A stretch of DNA of 54,863 nt from Nevskia sp. (GTDB taxonomy: Bacteria; Pseudomonadota; Gammaproteobacteria; Nevskiales; Nevskiaceae). The translations under genes and the position numbers were made by a program. A model generated the notes under the pieces. That model ran no database searches. It had not been told where the DNA came from and saw nothing but the letters and a program-made list of their open reading frames with translations. The number at the start of each line of letters is the position of its first letter. Within the stretch, counting starts at the first letter, position 1. The stretch spans positions 1 through 54,863 of the forward strand of contig JAQGNS010000167.1 in the NCBI GenBank assembly GCA_028291705.1, written 5' to 3'. Positions 44,613-52,792 of this stretch are shown here, piece after piece.

Positions 44613-44991
44613 GGCAGGAACCACCGCAGGATTTGACCTGCCGCGATGTAAGTTTCCCGTAAGACAACGTAGACGACTCCTCCCTAATGACTGGGCATCG
44701 CACGCTCGGCCTGGGCCGCGCCGCGTTTGACTGAATGCACCGTCCCGGTTTCATTTTTTGATGTTCCTTTATATGGAACACATTTCCTATATACAGAACA
44801 CACCTTAACAAGCTGCCGATGGAGTGTCAATCGAACCATCAGGCTTACAGCATTCATACATCGCCATAACCGTACTGGGCATTCCCGTTCCGCCAATGCT
44901 GTTCCGCCATGGGGAAAACTGCATTCCTGCCCGGTCCGCGGAAAGGTATGCGCTGCCCGCAAACCGGCCTACCGCGGCGGCATTTCGGAAG
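44613..44991. other. Leader and promoter region of the eutA-like operon
   Basis: 379 bases. It holds the conserved promoter/operator at 44763-44830 and a leader of about 180 bases before the eutA-like gene. A GGGAGGAG sequence near 44678 is followed only by a short out-of-frame open stretch overlapping the eutA-like start. From 44831 to 44991, downstream of the LigJ-type gene, I see no terminator or gene. Confidence 0.5.
44763..44830 (-). promoter_or_regulatory. Sigma-70 promoter with tandem palindromic operators (eutA-like operon)
   Basis: On the minus strand: TTGACA (44830-44825), 17 bases, TAAGGT (44807-44802), 2 bases, then two 17-bp elements. On the plus strand these read GTTCCTTTATATGGAAC (44763-44779), ACA, and TTTCCTATATACAGAAC (44783-44799). 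Spacing is identical to 34927-34994, and the sequence match continues some ten bases to the left. The operator covers the expected start site, as for a repressor. An IclR-type regulator would fit; none is encoded here. Confidence 0.75.
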
Positions 44992-46020
44992 CTAGGCCTC
45001 TGCACGCTTTGTCAGCAGCGCATCGAGCCTGGGATAGACCCGGCGCGCGTTGGCCTCGAAAATCTTATGGCGGTTTTCGGCGCTCAGGCCGGTGACTTGG
45101 TCGATGTAGCGCTTGGTGTCGTCGAAGGCATGCCCGGTCTCCGGATCGATGCCCGGCACCGCGCCCAGCATTTCCGAGGCGAACAGGATGTTGTCGATCG
45201 GCACCACGCTGGTCAGCAGCTCGATGCCCGGCAGGTGATAGACGCAGGTATCGAAGTACACATTGTTCATCACGTGCTCGAGCAGGTTCTTCTTCTTGAT
45301 GCTCAGGCTCAGGCCGCGGTAGCGGCCCCAGTGATAGGGCACCGCGCCGCCGCCGTGCGGAATCACCAGGCGCAGCGTCGGGAAGTCACGGAACAGGTCG
45401 CCCTGGATGAACTGCATGAAGGCCGCGGTATCGGCGTTGATGTAGTGCGCGCCGGTATGGTGGAAATTGGGATTGCAGCAGGACGAGACGTGGATCATCG
45501 CCGGCACGTCCAGCTCGCACAGCTTCTCGTAGACCGGATACCAGTAGCGGTCGGTCAGCGGCGGATCGGTCCAGTAGCCGCCGGTCGGATCGGGATTGAG
45601 ATTGACGCCGACGAAGCCGAGCTCGTTCACCACCCGCTCCAGCTCGGGCAGGCAGTTCTTCGGCGACACGCCGGGGAACTGCGGCAACTGGCCGACGCCG
45701 GCGAAATTGTCCGGCAGCAAGGTGCAGATGCGGTGGATCAGGTCATTCGACACCATCGCCCACTGCTTGCTCACCACCTCGGTGCCGACGTGGTGCGCCA
45801 TGCCGGCAGCGCGCGGTGACAGTACGGTCAGCGTGCTACCGCGCTCGGCCTGCAACTTGAGCTGCGGCTGCACGCTCTTGATCAGCATCTCGTCGCTGAT
45901 GCCCAGATCGGTCGAAGCCGGCTTGCGCGCCGGATCGGCCAGGCCGGCCAGCTGCTTGTCGCGAAACTGGTGCAGCACCGCCGGTTCGGTGGTGTAGTGG
46001 CAATGTGCGTCGATGATCAT
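44992..46020 (-). CDS. ligJ: LigJ-type 4-oxalomesaconate hydratase (amidohydrolase fold)
   Basis: The 342-residue protein is very like Sphingobium LigJ (341 residues) in length and motifs: MIIDAHCHYT (H6, H8), LGFVGVNLNPDPTGG, AMIHVSSCCNP (H177), IPHGGGAVPYHWGR (H222) and ILFASEMLGAV (E283). These residues are the expected zinc ligands. LigJ hydrates 4-oxalomesaconate in the 4,5-cleavage route of protocatechuate and gallate. The start ATG overlaps the upstream TGA as ATGA. It is the last gene of the block beginning with the Rieske ferredoxin. Other family members decarboxylate, so a sister reaction is possible. Confidence 0.82.
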   Translation of the reverse strand: MIIDAHCHYTTEPAVLHQFRDKQLAGLADPARKPASTDLGISDEMLIKSVQPQLKLQAERGSTLTVLSPRAAGMAHHVGTEVVSKQWAMVSNDLIHRICTLLPDNFAGVGQLPQFPGVSPKNCLPELERVVNELGFVGVNLNPDPTGGYWTDPPLTDRYWYPVYEKLCELDVPAMIHVSSCCNPNFHHTGAHYINADTAAFMQFIQGDLFRDFPTLRLVIPHGGGAVPYHWGRYRGLSLSIKKKNLLEHVMNNVYFDTCVYHLPGIELLTSVVPIDNILFASEMLGAVPGIDPETGHAFDDTKRYIDQVTGLSAENRHKIFEANARRVYPRLDALLTKRAEA

Positions 46021-46898
46021 GGTGCGGCTGCATCCTGGTTCGTTGAGGGGCTCGCCGCGGCGAGGAACTGCAGCAGCCGGGCGCTGGTGCGCTCCTCGGT
46101 CTGCTCGGCCACGGCGACATCCCAGTACTCCGCGCGTGGCAGGCACTCTTCGAGGTAGCGCGCGGCGGAGGTGGCATGCGAAGCATCATGCCCGGGCAGG
46201 ATCAGGGCCGGGATGTCTAGGCTCAGCAGGTCCTCCGGCTCCGCGCCCGGTGCGGTATCGCGGTCGAACAGGCGGCGCTGCATGCCGACCACCGTGAGCT
46301 TGTAGCGCTCCACGTCCAGCGCGGCATAAGCCTTGGCGAAGGCGGGATCGGTGCGCAACACCGAAGCCCAGGGGCCGCCGCGGGGATCGGCACCGAAGGG
46401 CTTCCCGCTCTCCTGCACCAGCGCCACCACCTTCTCCAACCCGTTCTGCTGCACGAACGCCAAGTGCTCGGCGAAGCGCTGATGGCTGCTCAAGCGGTAG
46501 CGGGCGCCGCCCACCGGCCAGTACAACACCATGCTCAGCACCCGCTGCGGGTGGGCCACGCCGAAGGCCAGCACCGGCGAGCAACCCATGCAGCCGCCCA
46601 TCAGGTGCGCCCGCTCGATGCCTAGGTGATCGAGCAGCCCCCTGCCCTGGGCGACGAAATGCTCCCAGCCGATATGTTCGACGCGGCCGCCGGACTGCCC
46701 GGTTTCACGCCGGTCGAAGATGATGCAGGTATAGCTGCGGCTGAGGTGCTCGAGCGGCTTGGTCCGCGCGTAGGCGCCGAGCGTCGACCAGGTTTCCAGC
46801 GTGGCGTTGAAGCCGCCGGGCGAGAACATCAGCAGCGGCGGACCGGAGCCGAGAACCTCGTAGCGGGTCTGGATACCGTCGATGGATACGATGGGCAT
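46017..46898 (-). CDS. Alpha/beta hydrolase with Cys at the nucleophile position
   Basis: The 293-residue protein has the alpha/beta-hydrolase pattern: LLMFSPGGF (oxyanion region), CIIFDRRETGQSGG and the nucleophile elbow GGCMG, where C103 replaces the usual serine. A late acid/His segment (LILPGHDASH) supplies the likely triad. A cysteine nucleophile is known in dienelactone hydrolase, so it may still act as a thiol hydrolase on a lactone or ester. GAGGAG precedes ATG 46898. Its stop overlaps the ligJ start. It probably hydrolyses a ring-cleavage product or lactone in this pathway. Confidence 0.85.
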   Translation of the reverse strand: MPIVSIDGIQTRYEVLGSGPPLLMFSPGGFNATLETWSTLGAYARTKPLEHLSRSYTCIIFDRRETGQSGGRVEHIGWEHFVAQGRGLLDHLGIERAHLMGGCMGCSPVLAFGVAHPQRVLSMVLYWPVGGARYRLSSHQRFAEHLAFVQQNGLEKVVALVQESGKPFGADPRGGPWASVLRTDPAFAKAYAALDVERYKLTVVGMQRRLFDRDTAPGAEPEDLLSLDIPALILPGHDASHATSAARYLEECLPRAEYWDVAVAEQTEERTSARLLQFLAAASPSTNQDAAAP

Positions 46899-46908
46899 GG
46901 CGTACTCC

Positions 46909-47751
46909 TCAGGGCGCCGGCTTGACCGGCGGAGCGCCCTTGATCTGGCGCGCGGCGCGTACATCCGCCGCGTAGGCGCCGATCGCATCGAGCGCGATGC
47001 GGGCGACGTTGGCGTAGCTCTCGACCTGCGAATCGATCGAACTCGCCGCATAGCCGATGGCGGCATGGGCCATGCGCACCCGCCCGTCCAGCCAGGGGCC
47101 GCCGCCGAAACCGCCGAGCACCGGGATGCGCACCGCCTGCGCCACCGCGGGCCCGGCCACCGGTCCGGAGTTGGTGAAATCGAGCAGTGAGGCCCCAGCT
47201 GCTTCCAGCCGCTTCGCCTCCCCGATCAGCCGCGCCGTCATCTCCGGCGGCACCTGCGCGCCGGGCGCCGAGGCCGCGGCGTAGGGGATGCCGTACTGCA
47301 GAGCCGTCTGCGGCGTGATGCCGAACTGCGCGAACACCGGAATACCGGCCCGCACCAGCGCCTGCACCGCCTCGGGGAAATCGGCCGCGCCATCGAGCTT
47401 GATCATGTCGGCGCCCGCTTCCTTGACCAGCCGGATTGCGGCGCGCACTGCGGAGTCGGTGCCTTCCTGCAGCGGACCATAGGGGAAATCGCAGCTCAGC
47501 AGTGCGCGCTTCACACCGCGCCGCACCGCCTTGCACACCACCAGCATCTCCTCCATGGTGATTTCCAGCGGGTTGGCGTGGCCCCACAGATTGACGCCAA
47601 CCGTGTCACCGACCGAGACGATGTCCACCCCGGCGCGATCCACGATCTGCGCCATCTGGTAATCCCAGGCCACCACGCCGACGATCTTGCGGCCGTCGGC
47701 CTTCATCTGCTGCAGTGCGGGGATGGTCACCGCGGTACTGTCTGGCTTCAT
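46909..47751 (-). CDS. PanB-like (ketopantoate hydroxymethyltransferase family) enzyme
   Basis: The 280-residue barrel protein matches the PanB family: VDIVSVGDTVGVNLWGH (D49), ALLSCDFPYG (D88), GADMIKLDG and QFGITPQTA. Several PanB residues differ: KLEG becomes KLDG (D120), the GHIG histidine is absent, and the late catalytic Glu region reads GASLLDF. A role in pantothenate synthesis is therefore unlikely; a related carbon-carbon lyase or phosphoenolpyruvate-mutase-like reaction is more plausible. AAGGAG precedes ATG 47751. It sits 27 bases after the second decarboxylase-like gene and 10 before the alpha/beta hydrolase gene, clearly in the catabolic operon. Confidence 0.78.
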   Translation of the reverse strand: MKPDSTAVTIPALQQMKADGRKIVGVVAWDYQMAQIVDRAGVDIVSVGDTVGVNLWGHANPLEITMEEMLVVCKAVRRGVKRALLSCDFPYGPLQEGTDSAVRAAIRLVKEAGADMIKLDGAADFPEAVQALVRAGIPVFAQFGITPQTALQYGIPYAAASAPGAQVPPEMTARLIGEAKRLEAAGASLLDFTNSGPVAGPAVAQAVRIPVLGGFGGGPWLDGRVRMAHAAIGYAASSIDSQVESYANVARIALDAIGAYAADVRAARQIKGAPPVKPAP

Positions 47752-47778
47752 TTGTTTCTCCTTGTATTGCCGCCGGTC

Positions 47779-48726
47779 TCAGCCGGTCAACGCGGCGGTG
47801 CCCGGCACGAATAGTTCTTCCACAGCGCAGGGACCGGAAATGATGTGCTGCTCGACGGCATAGCCGATCAGCGCCTCCAGCATCGGCCGGTTGGCCTCGA
47901 CGCCGTAAGGCAAGGGATCCTTGCCGGTGATTTCCAGCACGCGCTGGTACATGCGGTCCGGCTTGGTCGGCGCGGCGATGCTGCCGGCGCGCAACTGCTC
48001 CAGGTAAGGCTGCTTGGCCGCGACGAAGGCTTCGAACAGGCGCGCCGGCAGTTCCGGATGGGCTCGCAGCACCTCATCCTTGACCACCAGCAGATGGTTG
48101 ATCGGGTAATGACCGTTCTGTTGCAACAGGCGTAAGCCATGTTCGGCGGCATCGGGAATCAGCGGCGCCACATCCGGATGCTCCACCTGCACGCCGATAC
48201 AGGCCGCGATTTCGCCAGCCGTCAGCAGCTGCTCCAGCGTCTTGCCCTTCTCGATGGAAACCACGTTGGACGGCGGCTGGAACTCCGCCACATGCTCGTC
48301 ACCCGACAGTACCCAGGTGATCTTGTCCAGGTCCACGCCATGCTCGTGTTGCAGGACGCTGCGCGCCCATACGCCGGTGGTCACCGTGTAGCCGCGGTTG
48401 ACGCCGACCTTCTTCCCTTCAAGATCCTTCGGGTTGCGGATGCCCAGCGCCGTGTTGTGCAGGATGGCGCCATGATGGAAGCCGCGCACCAGGAAGATCG
48501 GCAGCGCGGTGAAAGCCTTGCCATGGGCTCGCGCGCAAAGATAGGTGGTGATGGCCATCTCGCTGACCTCGAACTCCAGCCCGCGCGCCATCCGCCGGAA
48601 GGCCTGGATGATGGCCGGCACTTCCTCGAACTCCAGCGTGTAGCCCTGCGGTTTCACCGCACCGTCCTTCAGCGCCCGGGTATGTCCCAGGGTCTGCAGG
48701 GCGGCTTTCAGCTTGTGTTCTGTCAT
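47779..48726 (-). CDS. 4,5-dihydroxyphthalate-decarboxylase-like / PBP-fold protein, copy 2
   Basis: The 315-residue protein has no signal peptide and shows the Pht5/NMT1-like periplasmic-binding-protein fold: LGHTRALKDGAVKPQGYTLE, EFEVSEMAITTYLCARA, LEGKKVGVNRGYTVTTGVW and TLEQLLTAGEIAACIGV. It is a paralogue of the 50466-51458 protein but more divergent. Pht5 decarboxylates 4,5-dihydroxyphthalate in the cytoplasm; other members bind small aromatics. AGAAGGAA precedes ATG 48726. Having two copies suggests two carboxylated intermediates or a decarboxylase plus a sensor or binding protein. Confidence 0.75.
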   Translation of the reverse strand: MTEHKLKAALQTLGHTRALKDGAVKPQGYTLEFEEVPAIIQAFRRMARGLEFEVSEMAITTYLCARAHGKAFTALPIFLVRGFHHGAILHNTALGIRNPKDLEGKKVGVNRGYTVTTGVWARSVLQHEHGVDLDKITWVLSGDEHVAEFQPPSNVVSIEKGKTLEQLLTAGEIAACIGVQVEHPDVAPLIPDAAEHGLRLLQQNGHYPINHLLVVKDEVLRAHPELPARLFEAFVAAKQPYLEQLRAGSIAAPTKPDRMYQRVLEITGKDPLPYGVEANRPMLEALIGYAVEQHIISGPCAVEELFVPGTAALTG

Positions 48727-48772
48727 CGTGAAATTCCTTCTAGAGATACGGACGCCTCATGCCTCCGGCCCC

Positions 48773-49072
48773 TCAGCAGCAGTCGTCGTCGAAGCCGTCG
48801 GGCGCCGCCAGCGAACGCATCAGCCAGTCGCAGGGCAGGTCCTCCTCGGTGATCTCGAGCGCCGGCTTGAACACCTTGAAGCGATGGCGCACCCCCGCCG
48901 CGGTCCAGAACACCACCACCGTCTCCAGCGGTGGACAGCCCGGCAGGGCGCAGGCGATCTCCGATACCAGCACCACCGCCCCCGGCCCCAGCCGGAAACG
49001 CAGTCGCGTCTGTTCGCTCAAGCGATCCAGGGCCTGCAACTGCTCCGGACTTTTCTTTGGCGCCCCCAGCAT
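48773..49072 (-). CDS. Small protein with Cys-Cys C-terminus, unknown function
   Basis: The 99-residue soluble protein reads as one compact domain: LSEQTRLRFRLGPGAVVLVSE, CALPGCPPLETVVVFWT and RHRFKVFKPALEI, with cysteines in CALPGC, LPCDW and a C-terminal DGFDDDCC. Acidic residues before the terminal CC suggest metal binding. GAGG precedes ATG 49072. I recognise no named family. It lies between the Rieske oxygenase gene, beyond a hairpin at 49120-49158, and the second decarboxylase-like gene. Confidence 0.72.
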   Translation of the reverse strand: MLGAPKKSPEQLQALDRLSEQTRLRFRLGPGAVVLVSEIACALPGCPPLETVVVFWTAAGVRHRFKVFKPALEITEEDLPCDWLMRSLAAPDGFDDDCC

Positions 49073-49119
49073 CGCAAGGCCTCAGCCAGTGCCCATGTTC
49101 AAAACCATCGGGTGGGGAA

Positions 49120-49158
49120 ACGGACGGGGCCCGCGCGTGCGGAGCGGACCCCGTCCGT
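49120..49158 (-). terminator. Hairpin after the Rieske oxygenase gene
   Basis: A 10-bp perfect stem ACGGACGGGG / CCCCGTCCGT encloses a GC-rich inner hairpin, just past the oxygenase stop at 49164. The minus-strand sequence after it has only a short T-run, so it may partially terminate or protect the upstream mRNA and lower expression of the later genes. Confidence 0.45.
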
Positions 49159-49163
49159 GCTCC

Positions 49164-50450
49164 TCAGACCGAAGACTGGGCCTCGCCGGCTCGCACCGTC
49201 AGGGCATCCTTGGCGGCCTCCTTGAACAGCTGGTCCGGCGCCAGGATCACCGCGGCGGAACGCACGCGGTGATGCGCCGGATCCACGCCCGGGGGCACCT
49301 CGCCCTTGTCCGCCAACGCCTTCGCCGCCTTCATCAGGCGCATGCGCGCCATGACGATGCCGTTGTCGGTAGAGCTCAGGTTCTCCCGCGTGCGGTCGCA
49401 GATCGGGCCCATGCTTTCCTGCAGCGAAGCGTCCTGCATGCCGATGCCGTCGATACCGCTGTAGGCATGGCCGGCCTTCTGCGAGGCGCGGTCCATCAGG
49501 TAGTTGTTGCTCTTGTTGGCGAGCGGGATATAGGTGCCCGGAATGGTGGCGACGTGGATGCCCTTGCCGGCCATCATGGCGTCGCGCTCGGTCTTGCTCA
49601 GGGCGCGCACCGGGTGGTAGTCGAAGCTCCAGGCCCAGCAGCTCTCGTCGTCGATCGGGATCCAGAAGTGGCCGTGCACCGGGTGGTCGCCGCGCGGCGG
49701 CACCATGGTGAAGCAGGGCATCACCCAGGGCGTGATGCGCCAGTAGAAATTCCCGGCCTCGGCGTTGCGGCGCGCGCCGATCATCAGGCCGCCGTCGGAC
49801 GGCACCACTTCGAACACCGGCTTGGTGTCGTTGAGGTTGTACTGATTGCCCTTGGCGCCCTTGAACAGGGGATCGCTGTTGAGGTTGCCGCGATGCAGCC
49901 AGGAGACGTGGCTCGAATCGATGCCGCCTTCCATGGCCTGCAGCCAGTTGCATTCCTGCAGGCGCTTGGAGGTGTAGCTCTGCTCCGGCGGCACCAGGGA
50001 GAACTCGAACTCCGGCAGCGGCGGCTGCTTGTCGCGCGGGCCCATGTAGGTCCACAGCACGCCGCCCTGCTCCACCAGCGGATAGCCGGTAAGCTTGATG
50101 CGCGAGCAGAAACCATTCTCGGACGGTTCGGACGGCACGTCGACGCACTGGCCGGTGACGTCGTACTTCCAGCCGTGGTACGGGCAACGGATGCCGTTTT
50201 CCTCGTTGCGGCCGAACCACAGCGAGACGCCGCGGTGGGCGCAGAACTCGCTGATCAGGCCGTAACGGCCGGAACTGTCGCGGAACGCCAGCAAGCTTTC
50301 CGACAGCAGCTTCACCCGCACCGGCGGACAGTCGTTTTCCGGCAGCTCCTCCGCCAGCAAGGCCGGAATCCAGTAGCTGCGGAACATCGCGCCCATGGGG
50401 GTGGTCGGGCCGGTCTGCGTCAGCAGGTCATTCTGTTCTTTTCTAAGCAT
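49164..50450 (-). CDS. Rieske non-haem iron oxygenase, phthalate-4,5-dioxygenase-like
   Basis: The 428-residue protein has a Rieske centre (C70-x-H72 ... C89-x2-H92: FCAHRGVSLW, RCPYHGWKYD) and the catalytic mononuclear iron site EGGIDSSHVSWLH (D178, H181, H186), with a third acidic ligand probably in the IGMQDASLQES region. Length and motif positions match the phthalate 4,5-dioxygenase subfamily. It inserts oxygen into an aromatic ring using electrons from a ferredoxin and reductase, both encoded just upstream. GGAG precedes ATG 50450. The substrate is probably a carboxylated aromatic, given the linked decarboxylase-like genes and TTT transporter. The subfamily also includes O-demethylases. 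Confidence 0.9.
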   Translation of the reverse strand: MLRKEQNDLLTQTGPTTPMGAMFRSYWIPALLAEELPENDCPPVRVKLLSESLLAFRDSSGRYGLISEFCAHRGVSLWFGRNEENGIRCPYHGWKYDVTGQCVDVPSEPSENGFCSRIKLTGYPLVEQGGVLWTYMGPRDKQPPLPEFEFSLVPPEQSYTSKRLQECNWLQAMEGGIDSSHVSWLHRGNLNSDPLFKGAKGNQYNLNDTKPVFEVVPSDGGLMIGARRNAEAGNFYWRITPWVMPCFTMVPPRGDHPVHGHFWIPIDDESCWAWSFDYHPVRALSKTERDAMMAGKGIHVATIPGTYIPLANKSNNYLMDRASQKAGHAYSGIDGIGMQDASLQESMGPICDRTRENLSSTDNGIVMARMRLMKAAKALADKGEVPPGVDPAHHRVRSAAVILAPDQLFKEAAKDALTVRAGEAQSSV

Positions 50451-50465
50451 TTACTGCTCCAATCG

Positions 50466-51458
50466 TCAGATCTTGTGGCTTTCAAGCGTGGAAGGATGAA
50501 ACAGCTCCTCCACCTGCAACCGGCGCTTGGACAGGCCCTGCGCGTGATGGTGGTGGAGGAAGTTATCAAGGACCTTGTGGTTCGGCGCATAGCCGTAGGA
50601 CCAGAAATCCGGTCCCATCAGCGTGCGCGCGGCGCGCAATTGTTCCTCGACGAAAGGCAGCGTCACCTTGGTGGCGGAAGTATCGACCAGGCGCGACAGG
50701 GCGATGCTCTTGGCTTCGCCGAAAGCCTTGGCCACCGCCATCGGCAGCCAGGGATGCTGCTCGGCCAGTTCACGGCGCACGCCGAGTACATGCATGATCG
50801 GAAAGATGCCGGTGCGCCGGAAATAATCGGCGGCGGTGCGCGAAGGATCCGGGAACAGCCAGCCCACCTGTGGATTGCCCTGCTCGAAACAGGATGGCGC
50901 ACGCGGGCCGATGATGGCGTCGATCTCACCGCGCTCCAGCATCTGCGACAGTGTCACGTCTTCCGGCGCCGTCTCGATACGGATGTCCGGCGGCAGCTGC
51001 AACGGAATCTTCTCCGGCCGCCCCGGTGTTTCCATGCCGCCGCGAACCCAGGTGATGTCCGACGGATTGACGCCGTACTCGTCCTGCAACAGCGCGCGCG
51101 CCCAGACACAGGCGGTCAACTGGTATTCCGGTGTGCCGATGCGCCGGCCCTTCAGGTCGGCCGGGCTGTTGATGCCGCGGTCGGTGCGGATGCAGATCGC
51201 CGTATGGCGGAAGGCGCGCGAGGGAAACACCGGCACGCCGACGTAGGGGTTAGTGCCGGCGGCGGTCTTCACCGAAAAGCTGCTCAGCGACAGCTCGCTG
51301 ACGTCGAAGGCGACATCGCGGAAAGCGCGGAAGAACATCTCCTCCGGCGACAGCAGCATGTAGACCGGATCGGTGCCGTCGATCTGCACATCGCCGTCCA
51401 CCAGGGGACGGGTCCGGTCGTAGTTGCCCATCGCGATGGACAGTTTTAGCTTCGACAA
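50466..51458 (-). CDS. 4,5-dihydroxyphthalate-decarboxylase-like protein, copy 1
   Basis: The 330-residue protein resembles Pht5: the opening LKLSIAMGNYDRTRPLVDGD is characteristic, followed by FDVSELSLSSF, LKGRRIGTPEYQLTACVWAR and VTLSQMLERGEIDAIIGPR. The start is a TTG at 51458, supported by GAGGAG eight bases upstream. There is no signal peptide. Pht5 removes a carboxyl group from 4,5-dihydroxyphthalate to give protocatechuate. The gene lies between the ferredoxin reductase and oxygenase genes with 15-16-base gaps, which fits a decarboxylation straight after ring oxidation. Confidence 0.85.
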   Translation of the reverse strand: MSKLKLSIAMGNYDRTRPLVDGDVQIDGTDPVYMLLSPEEMFFRAFRDVAFDVSELSLSSFSVKTAAGTNPYVGVPVFPSRAFRHTAICIRTDRGINSPADLKGRRIGTPEYQLTACVWARALLQDEYGVNPSDITWVRGGMETPGRPEKIPLQLPPDIRIETAPEDVTLSQMLERGEIDAIIGPRAPSCFEQGNPQVGWLFPDPSRTAADYFRRTGIFPIMHVLGVRRELAEQHPWLPMAVAKAFGEAKSIALSRLVDTSATKVTLPFVEEQLRAARTLMGPDFWSYGYAPNHKVLDNFLHHHHAQGLSKRRLQVEELFHPSTLESHKI

Positions 51459-51474
51459 AATACGGCTCCTCAGG

Positions 51475-52743
51475 TCAGGCGGCTTTGGCCGACCGTTTCA
51501 GGTTGTTGAAAAGGGTGGCGAGGCTCACCGCGGGATCGGCCAGTTCGGCGGCGCCGATCTGCCCGCCCAGGGCGATGATCTCCTTGCCGAAGCGCACATC
51601 GCGGGCGCTGTTGATGCCGATGGCGGCAACCAATTTGCCTTCGCGCAGATGGAAGAACACCACCGGGCCGCTGCCCAGGGTGCCGCGCTGCACCACCTCG
51701 TCGCCGGGCTGCGGCACACCCGCGATCTGCAGGTTCAGGTCGAACTGGTCGCTCCAGAACCACGGTATTTCGGCGTAAGGCTTGCCGGCGCCGAGGATGT
51801 TGCGCGCCACGGCGATGGCCTGGTTCTGCGCGTTCTGCCAGGACTCCAGACGGATACGCCGGCCCAGCAGGGGATTGAAATGGCTGCTGACGTCGCCGGC
51901 GGCATAGATCTGCGGGTCGCTGCTGCGGCCGTACTCGTCGACGACAATGCCGTTGTCGATCTCCAGTCCGGCCGCCTGTGCCAGGTCGACATTGGGAATG
52001 ACGCCGATGCCCACCACCACCGCGTCCGCCGTCAGCACCTCGCCGTTGTCGAGTTCTACCAGGGCGCGGCCGTCGCCGTCGCCGATGCGCCGCACGCTGG
52101 CGCCGGTGCACAGGGCAACGCCCTTCTGCCGGTGCAGGTCGGCGTAGAACGCGCCGAGCAGCGGCGGCACGCCGCGCGCCATCGGTAGCGGCGCCAGTTC
52201 CAGCACGGTGACCTTGCAGTCACGCAGCAGCGCGGCGGCGGCCACTTCCATGCCGATGAAGCCGGCCCCGATCACCACGATATGCGCGCCCGGCAACATG
52301 CGCTGCTGCAACTGGCGGCTGTCCTCGATGGTGCGCAGGTAACTGACCAACGGATGGCCGGCGCCTTCCAGCGTCAGCGGACGCGGCCGTGTGCCCGTGG
52401 TCAGAATCAGGTTCTCGTAGGCGATGCGCGAGCCGTCGTCCAGCTCGACCATGTTCTGCGCGCGGTCGATGCGCAGCGCCTTCCTGCCGTGCAGCAGGGT
52501 GATGCCGGACTCGGCGTACCAGTCGGCCGGCCGCACCCAGGCGATCTTCGCCAGGCTGGCGTCACCGAGGAACTCCTTCGACAGCGCCGGCCGCTCGTAG
52601 GGCGGATGCGCTTCGTCGCCGACGATGGTGATAGGCCCGCTGTGTCCGCCCTGGCGCAAAGCCTCCGCGGCGCGGCCACCGGCTTGGCCGGAACCGATGA
52701 TGACGACGGCGCCCACAGGGCCCTGCCCTTCCGGCGCGCTCAT
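51475..52743 (-). CDS. FAD-dependent ferredoxin reductase for the oxygenase
   Basis: The 422-residue flavoprotein has an FAD-binding VVIIGSGQAGGRAAEAL near the start, an NAD-binding VVIGAGFIGMEVAAAAL near 155 and a C-terminal FAD motif IYAAGDVSSHFN. It is of the BphA4/glutathione-reductase-like type that passes electrons from NADH to a Rieske ferredoxin. ATG 52743 lacks a strong ribosome site, and translation may depend on coupling with the ferredoxin gene 49 bases upstream. It completes a three-component oxygenase. Confidence 0.92.
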   Translation of the reverse strand: MSAPEGQGPVGAVVIIGSGQAGGRAAEALRQGGHSGPITIVGDEAHPPYERPALSKEFLGDASLAKIAWVRPADWYAESGITLLHGRKALRIDRAQNMVELDDGSRIAYENLILTTGTRPRPLTLEGAGHPLVSYLRTIEDSRQLQQRMLPGAHIVVIGAGFIGMEVAAAALLRDCKVTVLELAPLPMARGVPPLLGAFYADLHRQKGVALCTGASVRRIGDGDGRALVELDNGEVLTADAVVVGIGVIPNVDLAQAAGLEIDNGIVVDEYGRSSDPQIYAAGDVSSHFNPLLGRRIRLESWQNAQNQAIAVARNILGAGKPYAEIPWFWSDQFDLNLQIAGVPQPGDEVVQRGTLGSGPVVFFHLREGKLVAAIGINSARDVRFGKEIIALGGQIGAAELADPAVSLATLFNNLKRSAKAA

Positions 52744-52792
52744 ACGGGCACGCCGAAAACAAGCGGCGCCACTTCAGGCAAAGACATTCGCC

